A DNA stretch of 64,000 bases from Merluccius polli (Eukaryota; Chordata; Actinopteri; Gadiformes; Merlucciidae), in assembly GCA_030340625.1 (NCBI GenBank), contig JAOPHQ010003984.1, positions 310,001-374,000 of the forward strand. The letters run 5' to 3'. Each line of letters starts with the position of its first letter. The first letter of the stretch is position 1. The notes under the pieces were generated by a model, which saw only the letters and a program-made list of their open reading frames with translations, was not told the DNA's origin and did not search any database. A program made the translations under genes and the position numbers. This document shows, piece by piece, positions 21,818 through 33,239 of the stretch.

Positions 21818-21856
21818 AACTTCCCTGTATTGTCAAGTAAGGTTGATTCATCGGTG

Positions 21857-22070
21857 TCCAGAAAACCACTGTCCAGAAAACCACTGGGACATTAAGGATT
21901 TTTTTACGAATTGATGATCTTTTTATATACTACTTTACATTATCATACTTTTCTTATGGGCACTAGCCTTTTTTATTACTACTTTACATTATCATACTTT
22001 TCTTATGGGCACTAGCCTTTTTATTACTACTTTAATTATCGTACTCTTCTTATGGGCACTAGCCTTTGTT
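21857..22070. repeat. Short tandem repeats (16 bp x2; about 56 bp x3)
   Basis: 'gtccagaaaaccactg' is duplicated at 21857-21888. A unit containing 'ttatgggcactagcc' and 'ttattactacttta' repeats three times between 21925 and 22070. No coding signal. Confidence 0.75.
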
Positions 22071-22277
22071 GTACTATCTTCAGCAGCACTTATTGTTGTC
22101 CTTTTTTATTAAACCTTATAGTGATTTTAGGTTGTACCATGTGTTATTATAGCCACATGATGTACCCCGGGGTACCTTATACAATTGGAGGAACCAGGGG
22201 CGGACTGCGAACAAAAATCGGCCCTGTCAATTTTGTCCTGTCCTCTGTAACATGTAACATGACTGTGTAAGAAGAAG

Positions 22278-23077
22278 TAGGGATGAGCGAGTACAGCATT
22301 ATCTGTATCTGTATCTGTTAACCATATGAATTATCTGTATCTGTACTCCATGTACATGGAGTATGTTATTTTAAGCATGCAATTGATATGGGTTGATCAG
22401 AAATTGTTATTTATTGCTGATTAGAAAACTATTTACAGGACAGCATCAGCATTGAAAAAAAAAAAAAAAAAACCTCCGACGACCGGCAGGGAGAGGGAGA
22501 GAGAGAGTGTGTGTGTGTGTGTATGTGTGTGTGTAGCTTGATTTCCAATATTTATACCACTACTAGCTTTATTTTTTTCACGAAATACAGCAAGAAAGTG
22601 ACGGACACCGTGCGTGAAGTAAAAAAAAACTGGTTAGAGCCAGGCAGCCAGATGACGGTTAAAAAAAGAAAAAGAAAAAAAAATCTCCGCCAGGCAGAGA
22701 CGCAACGCGAGTCGGCACCACGTCTGAACGAACCCACGTTTACCAGAACTCTACTGGTTCATAAGTAAGTACCAACCTAAGTAATAACAAACCTGAAGAT
22801 GAAGAAACCCTAAACATTAACGGAAAACGACCCGCGAACCTGAGTGACTGAGGGAGAGACAGAGAGCTGTTCTGTGTGTGAGTGATCACAGCGACACAAC
22901 AACACATCTGCATTGTGTAGGGGAGGGGCGCTGTAGCCTATCACAGAACCCAATGAGGATTTTCATTCAATCCGAGCACAGATATTGACTCGTATTACTC
23001 GTATAATACTCGTACTCGGCAAAAGTGCTTTATCCGTACCGGATACTCGTTTCAGCCGAGTATCCGGCTCAACTCTA
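22278..23077 (-). mobile_element. Non-autonomous hAT element, copy 2 (inverted)
   Basis: Reverse-oriented copy of 14617-15496, somewhat shorter in the interior. It runs from TAGGGATGAGC to GGCTCAACTCTA. The right flank is TTAATCAC followed by the shared flank (23078-23200), but no TTAATCAC is present on the left, so it lacks a matching pair of duplications. Confidence 0.82.
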
Positions 23078-23200
23078 TTAATCACGCCCACCAGACAGCT
23101 GGCCTGTCAGTGTCAATCACAAATTAAATCACAAATTAAGTTTGCCCATCATTAATGAAAACACAAATAAACATTCAATAATTGAGAGCACCATTCAACA
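23078..23200 (+). repeat. Flank sequence shared with hAT copy 1
   Basis: Nearly identical to 15497-15625, up to 'gagagcaccattca'. See the paired entry at 15497. Confidence 0.8.
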
Positions 23201-24105
23201 TCTTTACATAGCCAATAGTTGTTTGCTGCTATATTAATGTTTAAAATATCGCCTATAGCTCCTTTAACAGTTAAGTAATTCTTGTCCTTTCTACTTCCTT
23301 TTCTGAAAGTAAATGGACATGAATTTCTGTTGAGCATGTTTATTCAATTAAAGTTCAGGTTAAATAAAATAAGACTAATAGTACATGCAATGTACATCAA
23401 ATGTCTCAGTTCTGTGACTTTCTGCTCTATTTCTGCATCAACATGTTTTGACTCGCTGATTTTTTCTTTGTATCTCCTCTTCATCCTGTTGTGATATCAA
23501 GCTCTCAGCCTTGGCCTCTGCTTTTTCAGCCAACATTTAGACACCTCTGGCAGCATTTTCCTTTTTCTCTCCAGTTGATCAAGGTTGTCTGTGGCAGCTT
23601 TTCGTTTCAGGCCTTGTAAAGCTGACCCCCTCTTGCTCTTCTCCTGCTCCAGGTGTGCTCTTGCCAACACCACCACAGACTGTTACCACAGACTGGTTTG
23701 TGCTAAGTCACAAACCAGTCTCTGGATGATGACTGTCCTGCTGGATGTTGCAAGTCTCCAGTCTCCTTGTCAATGGAGAAGCATCTCTCCACGGTTGCCT
23801 GTCCATGCGATAAGAGGAGGAGCTTCTTACAGTAACCCCACAGCTCAGGAAAGGGTTAGCTGAGGAACCCATGCAGGAAGACATCCAGCCTCGTCTCTGT
23901 GGGCTGGAAGGAGAGGAAGTGCTTGCTTTAGGCCTCAAGGGACAGGAAGCTCCCAAACTGATGGGAAATCACTTTACCACAATTGGATGCTCAATCATTG
24001 TATTACATCACTTAATAAAGCACTTATCTGTCCTTGTCTATCCTACTTCTCACTGGTTATAATTGTGTACATTTGGTTAAAATTGTGAACACCACCTTTT
24101 TGCCT
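23201..24105. other. No gene recognised
   Basis: Short frames only. The segment 23500-23950 is GC-richer but has no domain I recognise. 'cacaaaccagtct' and its complement around 23697-23715 form a small inverted repeat. Confidence 0.35.
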
Positions 24106-24109
24106 TTTA

Positions 24110-24640
24110 AACAGAGACCACCAAGCCCAACCAGTTTCAACACTGCTAGCAACAAACATCAGTCAGACCTAGAAGTCCTAGAAGAGTTGAGGAAACTCCG
24201 TAAAGACAATGAAGGAGGATTCAACAGCCCCACCTAGATCTATAATAGTGAAATTCTTAGATGCAGTGAAAGATGCGATCATACGGCAAGCATGGAGCCA
24301 GGGACAACCGTATCTTCTTTGATCAGGACGACTCTCCTAATCTACAAAAGAAACAAGTGAAAGTCCACGAAGTTATCAAACAGCATAAAATGAAGGACAT
24401 ACAATCGAAATGCGTGTGTACGCGGCACAACTGAAGCTTAAACTGAATACCGGAGAGAAGAACTTTGCAACACTAACAAACGTCACAACGCTGCTAAAGG
24501 AGCTGGGAATCGAGGTGTGCTGCGGAGTAAGAGAGCATCAAGGAAGAGTTAAAGGAAGGTTGGAGGAGCAACCTGAAGAGAAAGTGTGACATGGTACTGT
24601 CAATATCAGATCTTAAGGCTCTTCTGCAAGGGGAAAATTA
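24110..24640 (+). pseudogene. L1-type LINE ORF1 remnant
   Basis: Across three frames the + strand encodes DAIIRQAWSQGQ, RIFFDQDDSPNLQKKQVKV and YAAQLKLKLNTGEKNFATL, then LLKELGI. This is the C-terminal RNA-binding region of L1-family ORF1 proteins (WS-GQ...I-FFD-DYSP...PA-L). Two frameshifts break it at about 24302 and 24415. The following 'EEQPEEKV' and a stop at 24588-24590 match the usual end. Confidence 0.65.
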
Positions 24641-25394
24641 AACCAACTCTAAATATCAAAGTAGTTTAGAAGTTTGCTACAACTAAACATTAACTCTACT
24701 TTGCATACTGAACAATTAACAACATATTCGTTGTTGTGCTATTTATGTGAAACTTTATATAATTTGTTGTCACAAGTCTATACAAAATGTATGCTATAAA
24801 GTCCAGATGGATGTTATGCTCAGGCTTTTTATGAGTGGAATTCACTCACCCAGACCTTTTTTACATGTAATATTGGTGTGCAAAAACAAACACATACACC
24901 ACTCTGAATCAAAGGCATCGTTTGACGACTGAATGCAGCGCTCTGCAGGACATGTTCATGTACTGAAGGTGTGATGTGTCGAGTGCTGCTGTTGATCTGG
25001 TGAATATTCCACAACTAGCCTGCTGTACCTCTGTACCATTTACACTGTCTTGGGCCAATGTTTGGGTGCAATACCTTTTCACTGATACCTTTTCCACCAA
25101 CGCAAACCTAGTTCTAGTGCTGAGCTGGTGCTAGTGGTGGTTTGCAGTTGGTTCAACTTGCGAACCTTCTCAGAACCGGTTTGCTCTTCCACAGGCTAGA
25201 CAGCCACATCGTTACATCACTCACTTTATACTTTAAAATGAGTGATGTAACTATACTGTATATGTCTTATGGGAGAAATTTACTAGTTATTTACTATACA
25301 TTTAAAAGGAATATGTTCATTATAGTCTACCATTAAATAAAAGGGAACATTCATTATCTTGCCCATATGCTATATGAATTAAGTAAGTGTGGGT
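24641..25394. other. No gene recognised
   Basis: AT-rich sequence with no domain, no terminal repeat and no splice-bounded exon seen. Confidence 0.35.
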
Positions 25395-25890
25395 GAAACA
25401 GGGGTTAAAAAGGACATGAGGTTCCAATTTATACCATAGCAGGTGGGAACAAGTCTTTGTTGTTGATATAGAGCCATGCCAGTTGGGAAGCGTTGTAAAA
25501 CGCAAACATTCCTTCCAGTCCTCCTGGACTGGAGGACAAATGTTGGGGATAGTAAACAGATTCCAGGTCACACTCCCCCCTGGACTGACCTGCAAGGCTA
25601 ATTGATGTGCCGGGGTCAAATTCTGTAGACGAAATGGGATCTTTGTTGTGAATAAGAGCATAAACAGATGTACACTCCTGACCAACAGAAAGGGGTTAAA
25701 AGGAAGGGTCCAGGACTGGACCCTCAGTTCTTTGTCAAACCAACTCAGGCTTTGTGGTTGCTTGTTCTCAAGTGATAATAAAGTCTTACATCTTCAGACC
25801 TTGACTCTCTCGAACTTCCCTTCTTTAGTTTAAGTGTTAGATGTGGTTTTCTCCACGACAGTCTCCGCTTTCCCAGAAACACTGGCGCCA
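25395..25890 (+). repeat. LTR-like segment (uncertain)
   Basis: It contains a TATA-like ttaaaagg (25694), AATAAA (25778-25783) and, downstream, TGGCGCC at about 25884 in the position of a primer site. The arrangement resembles the R-U5 part of a retroviral or gypsy LTR. No partner LTR or coding region was found, so this is tentative. Confidence 0.25.
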
Positions 25891-26124
25891 ACTTCAAGCA
25901 CAATAACAACAATAGCTGACTACACATCTCTTTACTCTTTACAAAGCTCCTGACTTTGCGAGCCTACATTGGCACATTTGTGCTGCTCCTCTTGATTGCT
26001 ATGGACAGGGATTTCAATAGTGTAACTGGCTGTTCATAGGTTCCCCTAACTGGGTTACATAAGAAAATAATAAAAGCACATGGAGCATCCAGTTGAGCAT
26101 GTCAAATGTTTTATTAACACTCTT

Positions 26125-26722
26125 TTTTCACGAAACCCGGCCGGGATGACTGTTTGTCTATGGTTTGTGTGTGGGTGCTTGTTGTGTTTTCGTTTTCGTT
26201 TTCGTCTGGTGTTTCGTGTCACTCTCCTGGCAGTGCTTGAGGGGGCGTGCCTGTACCTGACTACTCACACACCTGGCTGAGATCATCACCTCACCTGCTC
26301 CTCATGAACTGTCTGCAGTATTTAAGGAGCAGCCACACATCCAGTCTCTGCCGGATCGTTGTGAAGTATAGTGTATGCTACAGCCTTCCAGCCAGAAATT
26401 CTACTTTGCAACCTTTAGCTGCCTGTTTCTGCCTGCCTGAGCCAGTCTCTTGCCGTCTGTTATTTGTCCTCTACTAACCGTGCCTCTCTGCCTCAGGAAT
26501 CAGTCCAGTCCACTCAGCCTACGCCTCGTGTAGCCAGTGTGTGGACCTCCACCCTCCAAGCCTGCCGGCCGACCACTCTCTGGATCACCCCCACCTCCGG
26601 ACTCCCACTCTCACCTGTCAGCTTCTCTTTTTTTTCACAAATTCATTATTTGTCAAATAAACTGTTTACACTCAAACTCTTGTTCCGATCAGCTTTTGGG
26701 TTCCCCTCAGAATCCAGACACT
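26125..26722 (+). repeat. Probable solo LTR of a Ty3/gypsy element
   Basis: It starts near 'tcacgaaacccggccgggatg'. A TATA-like tatttaaggagcag at 26320-26333 is followed by a C-rich leader and by CAAATAAACTG at 26655, an arrangement seen in fish gypsy LTRs. No gag or pol follows on either side. The boundaries are approximate. Confidence 0.45.
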
Positions 26723-26725
26723 TTT

Positions 26726-27200
26726 ACACCCCTTGCCCACTTGCCCGTCAACGGACGACCGAAGGCGTGTCTGACGGATGGGGGAGTGGAATTTCCCGAC
26801 GGAGCCAGACGCAGCCAGCAGCCAATCAAATCGCTTCCCGCCTACAAGAACAAAGCCGGGTTCTTCTTGTATAAAGAAAGTGCATACCCATGGCATACTC
26901 TTTTCCTTCTTTGTAAAATATATTTAACTGCCAGCCAGCTGGCTTTTTTGCTTTCCCGGGTTGTACCACAAAGGTGATTTCATTGGGCAGAGTCCAAGTA
27001 GCGTCACAGGACATATATTTGCATAATGCAATCTGATTGGCTGACGGATCCGTCGCAGCCTGAAAAGTTAACATTTTCTCAACTTCTCAACGCAAGCGAC
27101 AGAGCCGACGGAACGGACGGAGCCACAATGCATTGCGGCTCCGCCCCATTCAAAGTCAATGGGATCCGTCAATGGACGGATGCAGTGGGCAAGGGGGTTT
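26726..27200. mobile_element. MITE with ACACCCCTTGCCCAC-type ends
   Basis: The left end ACACCCCTTGCCCACTTG and the complement of the right end AAACCCCCTTGCCCACTG form an imperfect inverted repeat bounding 475 bp. The interior repeats 'gacgga/tccgtc' several times on both sides, giving extended self-complementarity. No transposase. Confidence 0.55.
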
Positions 27201-28205
27201 ACTCTCTCTCTCTTCCTCCGGGGCTCCCCGCCCCTTTCTCCTATGGCAAACTGAGGGATACAATCAACAGGGACTAACATAAATTCTGTTACAATAGTTA
27301 TCAATGCGATTCCATAGTGAAGACTCATCCTAAGGAAATATCAGCCGCTTTCGCAAAATACTAAGAGCAATTATACCAGAGTCAAGATCAAGAATCAATC
27401 TTACAGTGAAAAACTCACAAAGACCCATCACTTTTGACTGGCCTGTCAGACCATAATGCATTTTTTTCTCAGGAAATCTCACAAAACATTTTATAAATTA
27501 ATTTAAAACTAAAAAAATCCTATTAAGACACAGTCCGAAAGAGTCAACAGCAAAACCTTAAGGCAGCCCTAAAATAAAGCTTGATTGGAAAAGTTTTTGC
27601 GTGATTCATTTTTGCGTGATTCATTTTTTGCAACAATTAATTAAGTGGTGGCGTCCTTCACTTGCCGGGGTCCAGACCTTTGAATCCGTCCACTCCACCA
27701 AGTTTGAGAGTTGATTGCTTCTGGTCTGACATTGTGACATGAAACAGGGGTTTCTCATATAAAAGGGCAGCCTTTTATAGTACCAACCCTTGAGTACCAA
27801 AAACAGGGGTGCTCTTGAGTGACATTATATTATTTAACCTATTTATAATTAATTAACCAAAAACACAGCAACATAGCTAACAAACATAACCCTGACATAT
27901 ATTCCCCACCCCCTACACAATCTTATCCGTTGGAACCCTCCCGGAACGATAAAGAGGTGGTTGGTTCCCTGGGGACTCTTTTACTTGTGCACCCTAGGAG
28001 TTAGAGACAGGAGAGCACAGATAAGTGTTTAGCATATGACATGACACTATCTTTTTTTACTTGATTGCTACGTAATTATATTTCCACAGGTGGCGTGGCC
28101 AATCCAACCCCCGGACATCTGGAATAAACATTAGATCGCCTCCGGACAGTACACATACTTGTTAAAAGCAGACCTTCCAATAAAGGTCTGCTTGAAAGGA
28201 TCTCT
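27201..28205. other. Unresolved; LTR-like signals
   Basis: A C/T-rich to A/T-rich stretch with AATAAA at 28124 and the duplicated phrase 'tttgcgtgattcat' at about 27596-27625. It could be a decayed LTR, but no partner, terminal repeat or frame was identified. Confidence 0.3.
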
Positions 28206-28209
28206 GTTA

Positions 28210-28603
28210 TGTGATGTGTTCGTTGAGGAAGAAGGCCGCCGACTCACTTTTAACTCACTTTATTTGTTTAGTTATAGGTATTTATCTATGAAGCAAAAGG
28301 AGGGGTATGTAAATTCACGCGCGTGGAGCTCCCCTTAGCTGGGTATCTGTCCAGATACGCTACCTGGGGTTTCTGGCCTCCCCCCGGATCTGTAGTTTGG
28401 TAGTATCCGGGCAGGCGTGGCCTCTATGACGCATACTATGCTCTGATTGGCTAATGTTTAGCGCCCACCCCCAGTGTATTATGTGTGCCGCCATCTGGTG
28501 GCCAGGTGCGGTTAATACAACTTATATATTTCTTTCTGTTCCCTTGTGGCTATGTGTAGATATTACAGCCTGTTGATACATATACTATTATTTATTCTTA
28601 ACA
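28210..28603 (+). mobile_element. Solo LTR, family X, copy b
   Basis: 394 bp, TGTGATGTGTTC...CTTAACA, with a perfect 4-bp duplication GTTA (28206-28209, 28604-28607). It contains the 'gaggaagaaggccgccgac' head, the 'tgctctgattggcta' centre and the 'cagcctgttgatacatat' tail shared with copies a and c. Confidence 0.88.
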
Positions 28604-28617
28604 GTTACAAACACATT

Positions 28618-28872
28618 TACATTTTTCTGAAGAAGCTATCCTGTGGATGAAATCATATCTATCCAATAGAAAGCAATGTGTTTAGTTGATGGCACCAAAT
28701 CTGCTTATCTTGACTGTCTTGTAGGGGTCCCACAAGGCTCTATACTTGGACCAATTTTATTCACAATATAAATGAATGACCTACCTAATGTATATCAAAA
28801 CATCAATATTCAAATGTACGCAGATGATGCAGTAACAGTACATAAACAATACATCCAAGAAGCCTCCTTAAA
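28618..28872 (+). pseudogene. LINE reverse transcriptase fragment
   Basis: It encodes WMKSYLSNRKQCV, then after a frame change YLDCLVGVPQGSILGPILF and NINIQMYADDAVTVHK, the RT motifs 4-5 of a LINE with YADD intact. It is truncated on both sides, and a different non-coding repeat begins at about 28873. Confidence 0.7.
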
Positions 28873-29159
28873 GGACAATTCCGGCGCAAAATGAGACCAT
28901 ATGATCATAACACATGTCCACCGAGTTGGACCGTTCTCTGGGATCAGTTTTCATTCTAGTCGAATGTAACCAAAGTTCTCGAAAACCCCTAATTAGCTTA
29001 TAACGCTAGCTGTGGGGGCAGGCATTCATGCAAAATAAATCGCAATTCTATACCACTAACAAGGCTCAAAATCGCACCACACTTCCACGGTATCATAATG
29101 AGGGTCCCTACATGTAAAACGAAGCATTGAGAACTTTGTAAGTGTACAAACAGTTTATT

Positions 29160-29475
29160 AAAAAGAAAGTTTAGAAAGCCAGTACCTTCACGAAAACAAG
29201 CGGGCGCCATCTTTGGAAAACAGTCACGACCAGTCGAGCGATGAACGCGGTGCAACGTAATGAGCCGGAGGAGGCGTACACATGAGATGTCAATGAATCA
29301 GAAGGTGTGCAATCTAGTAGAAGGTGTGCGAAGTGCGTGTGCATAAAGAAGAGAAGAAAATGGTTTGTGTTTGTGCTTTTCCCGGCTGCGTTCGTCGCTC
29401 GACTGGTCGTGACTGTTTTCCAAAGATGGTGTCCGCTTGTTTTCATAAAGGCACTGGCTTTCTAAACTTTTTATA
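29160..29475. repeat. Imperfect inverted repeat (MITE-like hairpin)
   Basis: The arm at about 29165-29240 (aaagtttagaaagccagt...) is matched in reverse complement at 29395-29472 (...actggctttctaaacttt). A single-stranded copy could fold into a hairpin of about 75 bp with a 150-nt loop. It is probably the core of the element that starts near 28873. Confidence 0.6.
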
Positions 29476-29955
29476 GCCTAAAAAAAACCTAAAAAACACA
29501 GGCTAAACAGAGGAAACCTATAGCCAAACAAAGGCTAAATATACAACCGAGAAAACCTATAGCCAAACAAAGGCTGATAAATAAAACTATTGAAGGCACT
29601 TAGCCTAGACCTATAGGCTACTTAGGGCTCTGGAGGGCTAGCCTATTCCATACCACTAAAGTACCTGTTAAAGCGCATCAGGAGAAGCCGCTGAAAGCGA
29701 CCATCACAAGACGGTTTCGCTGGATGGTGTTGGGGCGTTATAGCGGAGTGCAATTTTTTTAATTCTTGGAAACTGGTGCAGGCTTTCCATCGTAGGGGCA
29801 GATTTGAGATAATCCATCACCTCTATTTCCACGGATATGGGTGCGTTGGAGTCTGTGGTGGCATCGGGCTGTATATCAAAAGAAAAAAAGTCATCCTCGC
29901 TGGAGCAGCTGCGAGTTGAGGATCGGGCATCGGGGCTGCAGGCTCTTCTGTAAGG

Positions 29956-30780
29956 GAGCGGCTATGGGGGTATTATTGAGACAGTATTATTTGTGTGTGC
30001 GTATCTCAATCTGTGTGTGTGTAATAAGATTTGTGTGTATTCACATTTGTGTGTGCATAATAAGATTTGTCTGTCTGTATTCACATTTGTGTGTGTGTAA
30101 AAAAATCGGTGTGTCTGTATTCACATGTGTGTGTTTGTTATAAGATTTGTGTGTCTGTATTCACATTTGTGTGTGTGTAAAAAAATGCGTACTGAGATCT
30201 GTAAATGTCTGTCATCAGCGGGAGCTCTGATTGGCCGTCTTTTTACACGTGGATTTTGGCACACTTCTGCCGTGCAGATCTGCAAATGCGATCCGTGTGT
30301 AAAAACGATTTGTCTGTAACTTCACGCAATACAGTCTACACACCACTAGTCGGTGCGTAGCACCCAGTGGTGTTAAGCGTGTCAGTGTCATGGGTAAAAA
30401 GACGGCCAATCAGAGCTCCCGCTGATGACAGACATTTACAGATCTCAGTACGCATTTTTTTACATACACAAATGTGAATACAGACACACAAATATTATCA
30501 CAAACACACAAATGTGAATACAGACACACAGATTTTTTTTACACACACACAAATGTGAATACAGACACACAAATCTTATCACAAAGACACAAATGTGAAT
30601 ACAGACACACAGATCTTTTTTACACACACACAAATGTGAATACAGACAGACAAATCTTATTACGCACACACAAATGTGAATACACACAAATGTGAATACA
30701 CACAAATCTTATTACACACACACAGATTGAGATACGCACGCACACACATAATATTGTCTCAATAATACCCCCATAAGCGG
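29956..30780. repeat. Large palindrome with tandem (tgtgtctgtattcacattt)-type arms
   Basis: The arms run inward from 'gcggctatgggggtattatt' (left) and its complement (right, ending 30780). The innermost part, 30182-30246 against 30394-30460, is essentially perfect over about 65 bp with a 147-nt spacer. Each arm holds several copies of a TG-rich unit, 'gtgtctgtattcacatttgtg'. Both strands give long open frames, but these are by-products of the repeat. It is inserted in the C-terminal part of the hAT transposase gene. Confidence 0.8.
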
Positions 30781-30905
30781 CACTCTGTAGTGAGCAGGAG
30801 CTTAATGTGGTCTCTTCTGGCTTCTTCTCTTACCCAGCGCAGCTTGAACTTGGGCAGCGAGACAGCGGCCAGCAACACATCCTTGGAGTTGAGAGTCACG
30901 GCAAA

Positions 30906-31175
30906 TCAACCTTTGATTGCTCCCACAATAATGTCAGGCAGTCCAGCGGTCATTTGCGATAGGCCATGTTTCACTGCCAGGGTTTTGGCCATTAGAACTT
31001 CTAGCGTTGGTTGAAGTTTTCCATAAAAACAAGTGTCCTCACCCTGCAGAATGTCCAGTGCAACTGTGAAAGGCTTCATAATGGAACAGTATTCTTTGAG
31101 AAACTGGTATTCCCTGTCGTTCATACATTTAATCTGAAGCTGTGTGCAGAGGTTTTTGATGTTGGCAAGGGGCAT
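30906..31175 (-). pseudogene. hAT transposase, segment 3
   Basis: QFLKEYCSIMKPFTVALDIL followed by GEDTCFYGKLQPTLEVLMAK is the conserved region after the insertion domain in ZBED/hAT transposases (EYC-VM-PL--ALD-LQGE). It ends GLPDIIVGAIKG near the point where the palindrome begins. Confidence 0.8.
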
Positions 31176-31234
31176 TTCTATGATCCGTGCATAGGCGTCA
31201 TGGAATGAGTTCCACCATGTTACTGTGGGGACAA

Positions 31235-31675
31235 TCAGCTTTTTATCACTGACCTCTTCCAGGCACTCTGATGCGACTGTGGAGCAGCTGGCCTTCGTCC
31301 ACAGTGCACACGATACACAGCCCTCGATTCTGGATTAGATGCGAGCCATTTATCAACCTCATTGTTCGCAATTAGATTAAGTGTATGGGCTGCGCATCTA
31401 TGGTGGCGAGGCAGTGCACATGGATCGTTTGGGGCATCATTATTGGTGGTGGTGAGCACACTGTTGAGGTCTGTAAAGGACACCTCGCCATCATCCTCGA
31501 CCTCCTCTTCCTCGTCAGACTCAATGTTTACTTGCTGTTGATACTCCTTGAACGCCTTCACAAAGTTACTTCCATTGTCCGTCACACATGCAGTCACTTT
31601 ATTGTTGGTCAGTCCGTATTGGGAAATAATGTCCTCTAGCTCTGTTGCAATTGCGTCGTACGTGTGTCGGCCCAT
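31235..31675 (-). pseudogene. hAT transposase, segment 2 (catalytic core)
   Basis: NKVTACVTDNGSNFVKAFKE contains the catalytic Asp of the hAT RNase H-like fold. An acidic insert (ESDEEEEVEDDGEVSF) follows, then LPRHHRCAAHTLNLIANNEV, the CAAH-LNL signature of hAT transposases. The frame decays at its 3' end (about 31320-31235). Confidence 0.85.
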
Positions 31676-31729
31676 GAATCTTTTACAAGCTATCGCCGCC
31701 TTCTCTCATTTCAAAGTACCTGCATCAAT

Positions 31730-31894
31730 CTAGTGCACCATCACCCCCATGAAACTTTTGTTGTTGGCACTCCATAAATCTGGTGTTGTTGATACATACT
31801 GCTGCGCTTCAATTGTTTGCTTCAGTTCCTTTTCCATTAAAGCATATGACTGATCCAGCTGTTTGGTGAATGTCTTTCTGTCTGGTAGTACATG
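31730..31894 (-). pseudogene. hAT transposase, exon start after the intron
   Basis: The exon begins at a CAG acceptor with HVLPDRKTFTKQL and continues VSTTPDLWSANNKSFMGVMV, the LWS--NKSYMG block that precedes the catalytic core. Frame phase 0 matches the donor at 32417. Confidence 0.8.
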
Positions 31895-32417
31895 CTGACA
31901 AATTAAAAAGATAGGTATTAAACTCATGCTATGGTTTAAATGGGCAATCAGCATGTAACCAACACACAGATATATCTGTAACAACCATTATTCCGGCACA
32001 TTCCACTTTAGATTTATAATATTTAATATTTCTATTCTTCATTGTCCATTCATACTGTCCCATTGTATATAATCCACCAGGATACATATGCTATACTCCC
32101 CATGTTTACATTATCTGGAACTGCTGCTAGTGTTTTATTTGTATTAAGTATATTTAATTATTTTCGCTATTCTTTAATCTTGCCATATTTTTGCTATTTT
32201 ATTTGTGACTCTTTTTAAAATCTGCTAATGCCTTCTACGTATTGTTGCTTGCCATGTCAAAGAGAATTTCAATGTCCAGAATGACCCTGTGTTATACTGC
32301 ACATATGACCAATACACAAACACTTTGACTTTGACCACACAGATATATGGCTATATGCCGCTGTTTAGGCTACGGTTTGTAATAAACCTGGTCTCTATAT
32401 TGGCAATGTTTGCTTAC

Positions 32418-32950
32418 CTTATTGGTTTTGACAGGAATTTTGCTGATAAGCTTTCTAAACGCTGGTGATTCTACTGTTGACAGAGGCTGCATGTCTTCGA
32501 CAACATACTCACGAGCCTCCTCACTTCTCGGGGTTCAAGCACGGCAGATCCAGAGAAATCCAATTTCTGTTGCTTTAGTTTGCTCGCACTCTCCTCCTCT
32601 GCCTTTCTCTTCTGCTTGCTGCTAGCAGTGTTGTCTGTCTCTCTCAGTTAACTTTGTGTTAGCATGAACCCTCTCCAGGTGTTTCTTCAGGTTACTTGTG
32701 TTTTTTTTTCGATGTAGACAGCTCCCTTGGCTTCCCAATTCCTACACATAGATTGCATCTGACTATAATGTTGATTATAGTCCTTTTCTTTACAAAACTC
32801 AAAATAAAGGGAGTATACCCATTTCGAAAATGTAGAGTCTGCAGCCATCATTGGATTTCGGCAACAGTCTTCTTCGGGGGATATTACCTTTTTTTCTGGT
32901 GGCGATCGGCACGCGGTGAGTTTCGGGTGGTAACACTTACTTGACATAGT
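32418..32950 (-). pseudogene. hAT transposase, BED-finger exon
   Basis: SKWVYSLYFEFCKEKDYN, then in a shifted frame CNLCVGIGKPREL and KNTSNLKKHLERVH. Together these form a BED zinc finger (C-x2-C...H-x4-H). The exon continues to VEDMQPLSTVESPAFRKLI and ends at a GTAAGC donor (32417). A run of A residues near 32700 caused the frame change. Confidence 0.72.
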
Positions 32951-33239
32951 AACTGTAGTAACATTACCGTAATCCTATTAGTAACACGTTATATTACTTT
33001 GTTACTGCTAAACGTAATATATTACCTGTAATGTGTTACTTTTGCAGTGCGTTACCCCCAACAATGGTCCCTAATAAACAAATAAATAAATAACTAAATA
33101 AGAACCTATGAAAGAAAAAAATGGAGTGCTTGGGATTCCTTAAATGACTAAAATGTCAAATGATGAAGCAACCAAACTAGTAGAACCCATTGCATTAAAA
33201 CAATAAATCACCGGGAAAAAGTTGGGTTTGCTGGAGTAT

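Larger units (their letters stand above)
17953..21835 (-). mobile_element. Ngaro-type tyrosine-recombinase retrotransposon
   Basis: On the - strand the order is a gag-like ORF with CCCH finger and zinc knuckle (21817-20996), reverse transcriptase (21011-19414), RNase H region, then a tyrosine recombinase (18962-17955). YR-type retrotransposons insert by recombination, not by a DDE integrase. No methyltransferase domain lies between RNase H and recombinase, which favours Ngaro over DIRS1. The copy is broken by two MITEs (19857-20311, 21182-21601), frameshifts in the recombinase and a hAT at its 3' side. The split direct repeats of Ngaro ends were not identified. Confidence 0.8.
29640..33063 (-). 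mobile_element. Autonomous-type hAT transposon, decayed
   Basis: The 5' end on the - strand begins with the TGTTGGGGGTAACGC-type terminus (33063 down to 32960) known from teleost hATs. It is followed by a BED finger exon (32950-32418), an intron (32417-31895), catalytic exons and, beyond an 825-bp palindromic insertion (29956-30780), a decayed C-terminal dimerisation region (about 29950-29640; APTPSS, LLLMRFNRYF). The 3' terminus was not identified. Confidence 0.75.

Noticed and set aside
30001..30715. Cysteine-rich open frames on both strands (VCLYSHLCVCKK-like)
   Set aside because: They are translations of a TG/CA-rich tandem repeat in a palindrome, with no start context or conservation signal.
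29956..30780. CRISPR-like or centromeric array
   Set aside because: Units are uneven, lack unique spacers and are arranged as a palindrome in a eukaryotic genome.
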